Positions 18,953 to 26,692 of a stretch of 64,000 nucleotides of DNA are shown here, in pieces. Position 1 is the first letter of the stretch. The number at the start of each line of letters is the position of its first letter. This DNA is from Ruminococcus sp. (GTDB taxonomy: Bacteria > Bacillota > Clostridia > Oscillospirales > Ruminococcaceae). The translations under genes were made by a program, and so were the position numbers. The stretch is from assembly GCA_017543335.1 (NCBI GenBank), contig JAFYGE010000035.1:1-64000 (forward strand), read 5' to 3'. The notes beneath the pieces are model-generated. The model searched no databases. It was not told the DNA's origin and saw only the letters and a list, made by a program, of their open reading frames with translations.

Positions 18953-20293
18953 TCAGATAGAATAATCGATCTTTCTTTCATCAATAACACGTCTTGACTT
19001 ATGCTCTGAACGTGTATCAAGTCCGCCGTCCTTATGGACTATTACCTTTGCAGGCTTAACACCGATACGAGCTTTAAGTGCTGCTGAAACCTCAGCTGCT
19101 ACTGTATCATCATCCTTTGTATTGTCAGCTGACTTCTCTATCTCAACTGCATACTTATTTGTGAAGTCCTTCTCAAAAATACGGATGAGATACTCACCTG
19201 TTATACCGCTCTGCTCACGGATAACAGCTTCGATGTCGCTTGGGAAAACGTTAACAGCTGAAACGATAAACATATCGTCCTTTCTGCCGAGTATATGTAT
19301 TCTTCCGTGAGTACGTCCGCATTTGCACTTTGTAGTGTCGATACGTCCGATATCACCTGTCTTGAATCTGATAAGCGGACGAGCGTGCTTGCGAAGTGTT
19401 GTGAATACGAGTTCACCAGTCTGACCCGGTTCAAGTACTTCACCTGTATGGATATCTATAGTTTCAACAAGTATATGGTTTTCAGCAATGTGCAGACCGT
19501 CGTGGTATTCGCACTGTGCTGCACAAGCTCCGAATATATCAGAAAGACCGTAGAAATCGTAAACCTCAGCTCCCCAGAGATCCTCGATAGCCTTTCTTGT
19601 TGCATCGATAGAACCGCCAAGCTCACCGGCAACGATTATCTTCTTGATATTGAGGTCTTTCTTAGGATCAATACCGGCTTTGAGTGCTTTTTCACCGAGC
19701 TGCCATGCATATGAAGGTGAAGTCCAGATTATAGTCGGCTGATAAGTTTTGAGTATGAAGAGAAGTCTTTCGCTTGGGAGTGTTCCGCCCCAGATACATA
19801 ATGCTCCAAGATTCTGAGCACCGATTACGTCAGGACCTCCAACATAAAGTGAGAAGTTTAAAGCGTGTACATAACGGTCATTTGGTCTCATTCCTATCTG
19901 CCAGAACCAACGGCTCTCAGTATCCTGAAACTCGTCGAAATCCTTCTTAGAGAATGGGCTCATAGTAGGTACACCGGTTGAACCGGAAGATGTTGAAATA
20001 AATACTACATCCTCCTCCGGAACAGCTGCAAGCTCACCTAAGAAAGAGCCAACGCCCTGTGTGTCACGCTGAGTTTTCTTGTTGATGAATGGGAACTTTT
20101 CAATATCCTTGAGTGTCTTGATGTCCTCAGGCTTAACACCGGCTTCATCAAATGAACGCTTGTAATACGGTGCATTGTCGTATGCAAACTTTACGATCTC
20201 TTTGAGATCTTCAAGCTGTCTCTTTTCAAGTTCCTCACGAGGGAGAGTTTCAAGTTCCTCGTCCCAGTATTTATTGTTTATATCTCTGCTCAT
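18953..20293 (-). CDS. paaK: Phenylacetate-CoA ligase family protein (PaaK-like)
   Basis: 446 residues, typical for PaaK, an AMP-forming acyl-CoA ligase. The ATP-binding motif is ISTSSGSTGVPTMSPFSKKD. Other family marks are YDFYGLSDIFG, the RFKTGDIGRID segment with CKCGRTHGR, and LGRKDDMFIVSAVNVFPSDIE near the C-terminus. It sits next to a four-subunit 2-oxoacid:ferredoxin oxidoreductase operon and shares its promoter architecture. Together they would activate aryl- or branched-chain acids and interconvert them with 2-oxo acids. Rumen ruminococci are known to need such acids for amino-acid synthesis. The exact substrate cannot be read from sequence. Confidence 0.88.
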   Translation of the reverse strand: MSRDINNKYWDEELETLPREELEKRQLEDLKEIVKFAYDNAPYYKRSFDEAGVKPEDIKTLKDIEKFPFINKKTQRDTQGVGSFLGELAAVPEEDVVFISTSSGSTGVPTMSPFSKKDFDEFQDTESRWFWQIGMRPNDRYVHALNFSLYVGGPDVIGAQNLGALCIWGGTLPSERLLFILKTYQPTIIWTSPSYAWQLGEKALKAGIDPKKDLNIKKIIVAGELGGSIDATRKAIEDLWGAEVYDFYGLSDIFGACAAQCEYHDGLHIAENHILVETIDIHTGEVLEPGQTGELVFTTLRKHARPLIRFKTGDIGRIDTTKCKCGRTHGRIHILGRKDDMFIVSAVNVFPSDIEAVIREQSGITGEYLIRIFEKDFTNKYAVEIEKSADNTKDDDTVAAEVSAALKARIGVKPAKVIVHKDGGLDTRSEHKSRRVIDERKIDYSI

Positions 20294-20329
20294 AATAATT
20301 ATCCTCCATTTACTTATATTTCATATATG

Positions 20330-20380
20330 TTTGGTATGGTTATATTATACACCCTATTGATGTAATTGTCCAATACCAAA
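20330..20380 (-). promoter_or_regulatory. paaK promoter with flanking inverted half-sites
   Basis: On the minus strand TGGACA (20367-20372) and TATAAT (20344-20349) are 17 bp apart. The promoter is bracketed by perfect 8-bp inverted arms, TTTGGTAT and ATACCAAA, at 20373-20380 and 20330-20337. The core GGTATTGG...CCATACC spans 45 bp, exactly as in the ferredoxin oxidoreductase promoter at 23282-23326. It is probably an operator for a shared dimeric regulator. Confidence 0.65.
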
Positions 20381-20390
20381 GGATTATCAT

Positions 20391-20415
20391 GAGTTATAGT
20401 GTGAAACTATAACTC
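20391..20415 (-). other. Hairpin at the end of the oxidoreductase operon
   Basis: GAGTTATAG and CTATAACTC form a 9-bp stem with a 7-base loop. The 5' arm on the minus strand contains the stop codon of the beta subunit. There is no strong T tract, so it is at best a weak terminator or a 3'-end stabiliser. Confidence 0.5.
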
Positions 20416-21300
20416 AAAATTTTTATTTATATACTCCCATTTCTTATCACGGGAAGCTTCAATAAGCTTTATATCCTCATCTGCGAGATGCTTGAAGCGT
20501 CCCTGCTTTTTGAGGTATGCTTCAACGCTTGAAAACTCCTTAGGCTTATAATTAAGCTTGAAATTACCGTTTTCATACTCTGCAAGATACCAGAGTCCGC
20601 TTTCAACAACTTCTTTTGCTATCGCTACAGTTTCATCCGGAGCAACTCCCCAGCCTGTAGGACATGGAGCAATAACGTGTATGTATTTAGTACCTTGTAT
20701 CTGTGATGCCTTCTGCACCTTTTTAATAAAGTCCGGCAAATTACCTATACTTGCTGTAGCTGCATACGGAATATCGTGTGCAGCTGCTATCTCGAACATA
20801 TTCTTCTTCGGACGTATATTTCCATGAATATTTTTTCCGGCAGGAGTAGTTGTGGTCTTTGCACCAAATGGGGTCAGACCGCTTTTCTGTATACCTGTAT
20901 TCATGTAAGCTTCGTTATCATAGCAGATATAAATTATATTATCGTTACGGTCAATAGCACCTGAAAGTGCCTGTATACCGATATCTGCTGTACCGCCGTC
21001 ACCTGCAAATCCTACTGCTGTGAAGTCCTTGTATCCTCTTGCACGAAGTCCGGCTTCAACTCCTGTGAGCATAGACGCAGTACCTGCAAAAGTGGAAATA
21101 ATGGAGTTATTTGAAAAACAAAGCTGTGGGAAGTTGAATCCTACTGCGGACATACATCCAGCCGGAAGTACTGATACAACATTTGGTCCGAGTACTTTCA
21201 GTGCCGCTCTTACTGCGAGACTTCCGCCGCATCCTGCACAAGCTTTATGTCCGTAGAAAAATTCATCACGGGAAATGCTCTCTGCTGTTTTATTAGCCAT
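20407..21300 (-). CDS. 2-oxoacid:ferredoxin oxidoreductase, beta (TPP-binding) subunit
   Basis: About 297 residues from the ATG at 21300, which follows AGGAGGTG by 8 bases; the longer GTG start at 21309 has no matching Shine-Dalgarno. The subunit holds thiamine diphosphate and an Fe-S cluster: HKACAGCGGSLAVRAAL supplies two of the cysteines, GFAGDGGTADIGIQAL is the Mg-TPP motif, and DNEAYMNTGIQ follows. It overlaps the alpha gene by 8 bp (ATGGCTAA), showing translational coupling. It resembles PorB/VorB. The substrate is probably a branched-chain or aryl 2-oxo acid rather than pyruvate because of the paaK neighbour; this is an inference. Confidence 0.88.
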   Translation of the reverse strand: MANKTAESISRDEFFYGHKACAGCGGSLAVRAALKVLGPNVVSVLPAGCMSAVGFNFPQLCFSNNSIISTFAGTASMLTGVEAGLRARGYKDFTAVGFAGDGGTADIGIQALSGAIDRNDNIIYICYDNEAYMNTGIQKSGLTPFGAKTTTTPAGKNIHGNIRPKKNMFEIAAAHDIPYAATASIGNLPDFIKKVQKASQIQGTKYIHVIAPCPTGWGVAPDETVAIAKEVVESGLWYLAEYENGNFKLNYKPKEFSSVEAYLKKQGRFKHLADEDIKLIEASRDKKWEYINKNFEL

Positions 21301-22459
21301 TGTTTCCACCTCCTATGCCGATAAAATTCACAATTTCAGTTCCGTTAGCAATATCGCTGTATATCTGTTCAATATCAGAAGCGGAGATATTTCTTCCGCC
21401 AAGTCCGCCGATGAAGTTGTATCCCTTTGCATTTATTCCAGACTTTTTAAGTGCGGAGTTTACATTTGTGAACACAGTACCCTCGTTGCCGAAACTTATA
21501 TCCTTTTCCAATACTGCATAAGCCTTGACATTACGCAGTACGTCAGCTATTTCATCATTCGGGAAAGGTCTCATGTAGCGTATGCGGACTACTCCAGCCT
21601 TTATTCCCTGCTCTCTGAGTTTATCAGCAGTTTCACGGCAAAGACCTGCGATACTTCCAAGTGTAACTATCACATAATCTGCATCATCAGTCAGATAATT
21701 CTCGATAAGTCCGGTGTACTTTCTGCCGAATATCTCTGCAAACTCCTTTTCAGTCTCGTTGATGACCTTACGGGCAGCAAGCACTCCCTCGTGCTCCTTA
21801 AACTTGAATATATAGTTAGTATCCGGACCTGCTGAGAATGCCATATTCTTTGGATTCTCCAAATCTATACGATTATCGGTCTCATAAGGCGGAAGGAATC
21901 TATCAGCCTGTTCACGCTCCGGAATATCAACTGTTTCATATGTATGAGTGAGCACAAATCCGTCCAGATTTGCCATATACGGAGTCGATACGTCCTTATT
22001 TTCAGCTATTTTATAGCTCATCAAAGCAAGGTCAAGAGCTTCCTGAGCGTTCTCTGCATAAGCCTGTATCCAACCGCTGTCGAGCTGAGAAAGGCTGTCA
22101 CGCTGATCTCCGTAAATATTCCAAGGAAGAGCAGTTGAGCGGTCTGCATTCATCATAACGATAGGGAAACGTCCGCCTGACGCATAATACAGGCACTCAG
22201 CCATATAGAGAAGTCCCTGTGAGGAGGTGGCTGTAAATGCTCTTGCACCGGCTGCACTTGCTCCTATAGCACATGACATTGCTGAATGTTCAGACTCAAC
22301 ATGAACATATTCAGCTTTAAGACTTCCGTCCTCGACCATTTCTGAAAGTCTTTCAACAACAATGGTCTGAGGTGTTATCGGGTAAGCAGAAATGACCTGC
22401 GGACGTGCAAGACGGATACCCTCTGCAAAAGCTTCATTTCCTGATAAAAACTTTTTCAT
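21293..22459 (-). CDS. 2-oxoacid:ferredoxin oxidoreductase, alpha subunit
   Basis: 388 residues of the PorA/VorA type: MKKFLSGNEAFAEGIRLARP, the AYPITPQT segment, VESEHSAMSCAIGASAAGARAF, TSSQGLLYMAE and the C-terminal RIRYMRPFPNDEI. The complex cleaves or forms the bond between a 2-oxo acid's carboxyl carbon and its acyl-CoA, exchanging electrons with ferredoxin. It overlaps the ferredoxin-like subunit by 4 bp upstream and the beta subunit by 8 bp downstream. The start is ATG at 22459. The subunits are separate genes, unlike the single-chain pyruvate enzyme common in this class. Confidence 0.88.
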   Translation of the reverse strand: MKKFLSGNEAFAEGIRLARPQVISAYPITPQTIVVERLSEMVEDGSLKAEYVHVESEHSAMSCAIGASAAGARAFTATSSQGLLYMAECLYYASGGRFPIVMMNADRSTALPWNIYGDQRDSLSQLDSGWIQAYAENAQEALDLALMSYKIAENKDVSTPYMANLDGFVLTHTYETVDIPEREQADRFLPPYETDNRIDLENPKNMAFSAGPDTNYIFKFKEHEGVLAARKVINETEKEFAEIFGRKYTGLIENYLTDDADYVIVTLGSIAGLCRETADKLREQGIKAGVVRIRYMRPFPNDEIADVLRNVKAYAVLEKDISFGNEGTVFTNVNSALKKSGINAKGYNFIGGLGGRNISASDIEQIYSDIANGTEIVNFIGIGGGNNG

Positions 22460-22749
22460 TTTCTCTCCGCCTCCATTTCAATTGCACCTATTTTGCATAT
22501 TTTAGCACATATTCCGCAGCCTTTACAAAAGTCATAGTCAATAACTGCCTTGCCATTATCTATCGAAATAACTCCGTCCGGACAGTAAAGATAGCACTGT
22601 TCACAACCAACGCACTTTCCACTGTTTATAACAGGTCTGATACTTCTCCAACCGCTGTTTACGGTAGTGAGATAGCCTGCCTCAAAAGAGGTATTCTCCG
22701 GAACATCGTCAAAAGTAAAGTTCTTTTTTTCTCTTATATAAGGTCTCAT
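22456..22749 (-). CDS. 2-oxoacid:ferredoxin oxidoreductase, delta (2x4Fe-4S) subunit
   Basis: 97 residues ending in two ferredoxin motifs, CVGCEQCYLYC and CKGCGICAKIC, each holding a 4Fe-4S cluster that relays electrons to external ferredoxin. The first half is a short extension typical of PorD/VorD. It overlaps both neighbours by 4 bp (ATGA junctions), so the four genes are tightly coupled. Confidence 0.92.
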   Translation of the reverse strand: MRPYIREKKNFTFDDVPENTSFEAGYLTTVNSGWRSIRPVINSGKCVGCEQCYLYCPDGVISIDNGKAVIDYDFCKGCGICAKICKIGAIEMEAERK

Positions 22750-23261
22750 TTTACCGCCTCCTCTTTAGCTTTCAAAAGAGCTGAAATATTCCGCTCCTGT
22801 ATTTTCGGAGGCATATATCCTTTTATGGACTCAACTGCATTCTCTGCTGTAACTATATCCGAACGTCCAATAAGAAGTCCGAACATAACTGTATTAACTG
22901 TAGGGAGTCTGAACTCCGCAGCAATTCCCTCTGCATCAAATGTCAGAGCTCCATCAATTATCTTTTTTGAATTGACTATTATCTGTCCGTTATCCTTCAG
23001 AAGTTCCTGAAGCTGCGGACTGTAAAGAGTATCGTCAAGTATCACGATATAGTCAGCTTTTTCGGTCTGACTTCTGTCAACGACAGGCTTTGTATCGAGC
23101 TTTGTAAAAGCTCTTACAGGTGCTCCTCTTCTCTCCGGTCCAAATGACGGAAAGGCAAGAGCATATTTTTCTCTGCTATCAATAGTATAAGCCGCACCAA
23201 GCAGTTTGGCAGCTGTGAAAGCTCCCTGACCGCCTCTGCCGAGCCATATTATCTCTTTCAT
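22746..23261 (-). CDS. 2-oxoacid:ferredoxin oxidoreductase, gamma subunit
   Basis: 171 residues of the PorG/VorG type, starting MKEIIWLGRGGQGAFTAAKL and including FPSFGPERRGAPVRAF, the characteristic CoA-binding region. It is the first gene of the gamma-delta-alpha-beta operon, and its ATG at 23261 follows AGGAGAAG. A promoter with TATAAT at 23293-23298 lies directly upstream. The order is as in archaeal and clostridial four-subunit enzymes. Confidence 0.9.
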   Translation of the reverse strand: MKEIIWLGRGGQGAFTAAKLLGAAYTIDSREKYALAFPSFGPERRGAPVRAFTKLDTKPVVDRSQTEKADYIVILDDTLYSPQLQELLKDNGQIIVNSKKIIDGALTFDAEGIAAEFRLPTVNTVMFGLLIGRSDIVTAENAVESIKGYMPPKIQERNISALLKAKEEAVK

Positions 23262-23281
23262 ATCTCTTCTCCTATCAACAT

Positions 23282-23326
23282 GATATGGATTAATTATACG
23301 CCGAACTGCGTAATATGTCCAATATC
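23282..23326 (-). promoter_or_regulatory. Oxidoreductase operon promoter with inverted half-sites
   Basis: On the minus strand TGGACA (23316-23321) and TATAAT (23293-23298) are 17 bp apart. GATATTGG opens and CCATATC closes a 45-bp block, the same geometry and largely the same bases as upstream of paaK (30 of 45 identical). A shared regulator is inferred. Confidence 0.65.
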
Positions 23327-23360
23327 AAAGCTTTATGGCAGGTTATAGATAATTTCTATA

Positions 23361-24272
23361 TCAATCGTAAAGTCCTGTACTGAAATAGCGGTCGCCACGG
23401 TCAGGGAATACTGTTACAATATTTCCTTTAGTTCCGCTTTCTATGAGTTTAACTACCGCTGCCATAGCAGCTCCGGAAGACGAACCTGCAATTATTCCCT
23501 CTGATTTTGCAAGCAAACGAGCTGTATCGAACGCTTCTTTATCATTTATTTTTATAACTCTGTCCACAAGGGACATATCCATAGTTTCAGCAATGAAATC
23601 ATTTCCGATACCTTCTATATTGTAGTCACTGTGCTCACCGCCGCCCATTGTAGAACCTACCGGATCAGCGAGTACTCCCTTTGCATCCGGAACTCTCTCC
23701 TTGATGTAGCGAAGTATACCTGTGTAAGTTCCGCCGCTTCCTGCACCTGCAACAACGTAGTCTATCTTTCCGTCAAGGGATTCAAATATCTCACGACCTG
23801 TAGTCTCGTAGTGAGCAAGCGGATTGCTCTGATTTTTGAACTGCTCAAGTGATATTGAATCCGGTATCTGAGCTTTAAGTTCTTCGGCTTTTGCAACAGC
23901 TCCGAGCATTCCCTTTTCACGTGGAGTGTTTATTACCTCAGCTCCGAGTGCTCTGAGCAATGCCTGCTTTTCAGCTGAAAACTTTGTAGGTACTACAAAT
24001 ATTATACGGTATCCACGGTTAAGTGCGGCAAATGCAATTCCAAGACCGGTGTTGCCGGCTGTAGCCTCAACGATAGTACCTCCTTTTTTTAGAAGTCCTT
24101 TTTTCTCAGCATCGTTTATCATGTAAAGACCTGTTCTGTCCTTAACGCTTCCGGAAGGATTGTAAAACTCCAGTTTTGCAAATACGTTAACTCCGCTGTT
24201 CTGAACGATATTTCCAAGTCTTACTAATGGAGTATTTCCTATAAGAGCCTGCATGGAATCAAAATAATTCAT
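23361..24272 (-). CDS. Cysteine synthase family protein (CysK or MccA-type cystathionine beta-synthase)
   Basis: 303 residues, a fold-type II PLP enzyme. Key segments are IGNTPLVRL, the PLP lysine in PSGSVKDRTG, the substrate loop ATAGNTGLG, the phosphate-binding GSGGTYTG, and SSGAAMAA. It could make cysteine from O-acetylserine and sulfide, or cystathionine from O-acetylserine and homocysteine. The gene order methyltransferase, cystathionine lyase, this gene recalls the Bacillus yrrT-mtnN-mccA-mccB operon, which favours the MccA role. It is the last gene of the operon, 10 bp behind its neighbour. Family firm; exact reaction uncertain. Confidence 0.85.
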   Translation of the reverse strand: MNYFDSMQALIGNTPLVRLGNIVQNSGVNVFAKLEFYNPSGSVKDRTGLYMINDAEKKGLLKKGGTIVEATAGNTGLGIAFAALNRGYRIIFVVPTKFSAEKQALLRALGAEVINTPREKGMLGAVAKAEELKAQIPDSISLEQFKNQSNPLAHYETTGREIFESLDGKIDYVVAGAGSGGTYTGILRYIKERVPDAKGVLADPVGSTMGGGEHSDYNIEGIGNDFIAETMDMSLVDRVIKINDKEAFDTARLLAKSEGIIAGSSSGAAMAAVVKLIESGTKGNIVTVFPDRGDRYFSTGLYD

Positions 24273-24282
24273 AATATTTACC

Positions 24283-25443
24283 TCACTTTATCTCTGCTTT
24301 TGCGATAGCCTGTTCAATGTCTGCAAGAATATCCTCAATGCTTTCAATGCCGACTGAAAGACGGATAAGTCCGTCAGTGATGCCGACCTTCTTGCGGATG
24401 TCAGCAGGAATTGAAGCGTGTGTCATTGTTGCAGGATGGCATACAAGAGACTCAACTCCGCCAAGACTTTCAGCGAGCGAGACAAGTTCAAGGCTCTCAA
24501 AAAACACTCTTATGTCGTAATTTTCATGAAGCTCAAATGAGATCATCGCACCACCGTTTTTTGCCTGTCTGCGGTTGATCGCATATCCCTGACTGCTTTC
24601 AAGTCCAGGATAATATACGTTCTTTACTGCCTTGTGAGCTGAAAGGTACTCAGCTGCTTTTTGAGCATTATAAACGTGTCTGTCCATACGGACTGCAAGA
24701 GTTTTTATACCTCTGATAAGCAGGAATGAGTCAAATGGTGCGAGAACTCCGCCAGTCGAATTCTGAATAAATGCTATCTGCTCAGCAAGCTCCTTTGTGC
24801 TTACTACTGCAAGTCCTGATACTACGTCACTGTGACCGCCAAGATATTTTGTTGCACTGTGAACTACTATATCAGCTCCGAGTTCAAGCGGTTTCTGCAA
24901 GTATGGAGTCATAAAAGTATTGTCAACGATAACGAGTAAACCGTGCTTGTGAGATACTTCTGCAACTGCTTTTATATCGGTAACAGTCATAAGCGGATTT
25001 GCCGGACTTTCTATAATAACTGCCTTAACATCATCTGTTATCTGACTTTCATATACTTCAAGATCAGTTGTATCTGCAATAGTGTAATTAATAGAAAAAT
25101 GATCAAATACTTTATTGAGAAGTCTGAATGTACCGCCGTATACATTGCTTGAAATGAGTACTCTGTCGCCGCTGTGGAGCAGACTGAGTACTGCTGTGAG
25201 TGCTGCCATTCCGGATGCAAATGCAAATCCTGCAACTCCGCCTTCAAGCTCAGCGATAAGTGCTTCAAGAGCTTCTCTTGTCGGATTTCCTGTACGTGAA
25301 TACTCATATCCACGCATTTTACCAAGTCCATCCTGCTTGTAAGTTGAAGTCTGATAAATAGGAACATTAACTGCTCCTGTACGTTCGTCGATGGAGATAC
25401 CTCCGTGTATAAGTGCTGTTTCAGTGTTTGTAAATTTACTCAT
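24283..25443 (-). CDS. Cystathionine gamma-lyase/synthase family PLP enzyme (MccB-like)
   Basis: 386 residues of the Cys/Met metabolism PLP family. It shows PIYQTSTYKQD, YEYSRTGNPTREALE, the PLP lysine in VHSATKYLGGHSDVV, and SLGGVESLVCHPA. Members split cystathionine into cysteine, ammonia and 2-oxobutyrate (gamma-lyase) or make cystathionine (gamma-synthase). In an operon with an MccA-like protein and a SAM methyltransferase, reverse transsulfuration to cysteine is the better fit. It is the middle gene, with 12-bp and 10-bp gaps to its neighbours. Expression is probably governed by the cysteine attenuator upstream of the first gene. Confidence 0.87.
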   Translation of the reverse strand: MSKFTNTETALIHGGISIDERTGAVNVPIYQTSTYKQDGLGKMRGYEYSRTGNPTREALEALIAELEGGVAGFAFASGMAALTAVLSLLHSGDRVLISSNVYGGTFRLLNKVFDHFSINYTIADTTDLEVYESQITDDVKAVIIESPANPLMTVTDIKAVAEVSHKHGLLVIVDNTFMTPYLQKPLELGADIVVHSATKYLGGHSDVVSGLAVVSTKELAEQIAFIQNSTGGVLAPFDSFLLIRGIKTLAVRMDRHVYNAQKAAEYLSAHKAVKNVYYPGLESSQGYAINRRQAKNGGAMISFELHENYDIRVFFESLELVSLAESLGGVESLVCHPATMTHASIPADIRKKVGITDGLIRLSVGIESIEDILADIEQAIAKAEIK

Positions 25444-25455
25444 AATAATTCTCCT

Positions 25456-26352
25456 TTATTCATAATCATAGCCTGCGGTATAAGTTGCCGAGATCAGGCT
25501 CACATTTTCAAAAGCTTTCATGCCGTCCTGTCTGCCGCTGAAGTATTCAGTCTGCACCTTTTCAGGCGGCATATACGTATCTATCTGGAATCCAAGCGAA
25601 TAGAGTGCTCGTGAAACTTCATTGTAATCAAATCCGCCACGCATTACTTCACCGAGAGATTCCGTTATCTCTGCAAGTTTCTGTACCCTTCTTGGGAAAT
25701 CACCGCTCTTTATCGGATAATCAAAAACTACCGCACTTCCAAGTGAAGAAAGTTCCATCATTTGACGTAGTGTGTCAGTAAACACATCAAGAGTGAGGTA
25801 ATAAGAAACTCCGAGTATACTGAAAAAAGTTTTTTTGCTTGGATCAAAACCTGCTGATATAAGCTTATCACACATTCGCTCACGTTCAAAATCGACTGGG
25901 ACAAAGTGTACGTTTTTAGGGATATTCCAGCCAAGCTCGTCAATTCTTTCAAGCTTGTAACGCTGTGTATCAGGATGATCTATCTCAAATACTGTGATAT
26001 TCTCATTATCGTTTCTGAACGAAAAAGTATCCGAACCCGCACCGCATATCACATATTGTATATCGCCATATTCAGCTGCAAATTTACGAAGTCTTACTTC
26101 ATTGAAATGAATTCTTGAAAGAGGTATCGAAGCAAAATACTCGTTTATTATCTGCTCTGTATCCTCCTTTGAAAATCTATATATTCCGTCAAAACCGCTG
26201 CTTATCAGGTCGTAGATACTGTCATATTCCTCCTTACCCATGAAATCATAGGCAAGGTAATCGTCATAGATCTTCTGACGTGCCTTGTTAGAGTGCCATG
26301 CTCTTACGAAAGCACATATCTTAGCTGTGACGCTTTCTCTCTCATCTACCAT
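25456..26352 (-). CDS. SAM-dependent methyltransferase, leucine carboxyl methyltransferase-like family
   Basis: 298 residues resembling the LCM/Ppm1-like methyltransferase family. SAM-site segments include YVICGAGSDTFSFR and VFEIDHPDTQRYKLERI, followed by HFVPVDFER and FSILGVSYYLT. The methyl acceptor is unknown. It is the first gene of the cysteine operon; in Bacillus a methyltransferase (YrrT) holds the same place in the reverse-transsulfuration operon, feeding S-adenosylhomocysteine recycling. YrrT is from a different subfamily, so this is an analogy. The start is ATG at 26352 after CGGAGG, with a transcription attenuator just upstream. Confidence 0.75.
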   Translation of the reverse strand: MVDERESVTAKICAFVRAWHSNKARQKIYDDYLAYDFMGKEEYDSIYDLISSGFDGIYRFSKEDTEQIINEYFASIPLSRIHFNEVRLRKFAAEYGDIQYVICGAGSDTFSFRNDNENITVFEIDHPDTQRYKLERIDELGWNIPKNVHFVPVDFERERMCDKLISAGFDPSKKTFFSILGVSYYLTLDVFTDTLRQMMELSSLGSAVVFDYPIKSGDFPRRVQKLAEITESLGEVMRGGFDYNEVSRALYSLGFQIDTYMPPEKVQTEYFSGRQDGMKAFENVSLISATYTAGYDYE

Positions 26353-26370
26353 AAATACCTCCGGAAAATA

Positions 26371-26482
26371 AAAAATGCGGAATGCTCAACACATTCCGCT
26401 CTCAGCTAAACAAACTGTTCCCATACTCATTGACATCGATAAAAAGTGCAGTACTGTTGGGCATGGATATGCGAAATATGTC
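26371..26482 (-). promoter_or_regulatory. Cysteine-responsive transcription attenuator (antiterminator and terminator)
   Basis: On the minus strand GCGGAATG (26392-26399) and CATTCCGC (26377-26384) form a terminator stem followed by six T, 19 bp before the methyltransferase start. The segment GACATATTTCGC (26471-26482), inside the leader ORF, pairs over 12 bases (three G-U) with GCGGAATGTGTT (26388-26399), the terminator's 5' arm. The two folds exclude each other. The antiterminator arm begins about 20 bases after three Cys codons, so a ribosome stalled there leaves it free. Confidence 0.8.
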
Positions 26483-26528
26483 TATATTCTTTCATATTCA
26501 TACAACAACATATCATGTACTTGAACAT
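26427..26528 (-). CDS. Cysteine leader peptide (33 residues) of the transsulfuration operon
   Basis: A short ORF starts with ATG at 26528 after a strong AAAAGGAG Shine-Dalgarno and ends in TGA at 26427-26429. It begins MFKYMICCCMNMKEY. Residues 7-9 are encoded by three consecutive TGT codons, and Cys recurs at 27 and 32. It lies between a consensus promoter and an intrinsic terminator ahead of cysteine-synthesis genes. This is the classical layout of ribosome-mediated attenuation: scarce Cys-tRNA stalls the ribosome and favours read-through. The peptide probably has no function of its own. Several Met codons (1, 5, 10, 12) may add methionine sensing. Confidence 0.8.
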   Translation of the reverse strand: MFKYMICCCMNMKEYRHISHIHAQQYCTFYRCQ

Positions 26529-26580
26529 CTTTAGCACTCCTTTTCATCGTTTTCATAGTATTCCTACTGGAACAATATGA

Positions 26581-26609
26581 ATCATACCATACTATTCATA
26601 CTTTGTCAA
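26581..26609 (-). promoter_or_regulatory. Promoter of the cysteine operon
   Basis: On the minus strand TTGACA (26604-26609) and TATGAT (26581-26586) are 17 bp apart, about 50 bp before the leader ORF. The rest of the 26353-26692 gap holds the leader ORF, the attenuator and a CCTATAT/ATATAGG hairpin at 26648-26664. Confidence 0.7.
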
Positions 26610-26692
26610 TAGGTATACTAAATATTTAGCGTTAATAATAATTTTCTCCTATATTTCATATAGGTATTTGTGATAATTGACAGTGAAACTTG

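Noticed and set aside
26648-26664. CCTATAT/ATATAGG palindrome as a CymR-like operator
   Set aside because: It lies downstream of the permease gene and upstream of the cysteine promoter. The half-sites resemble other CCTATAGG stretches nearby, but I cannot match them to a known consensus with confidence.
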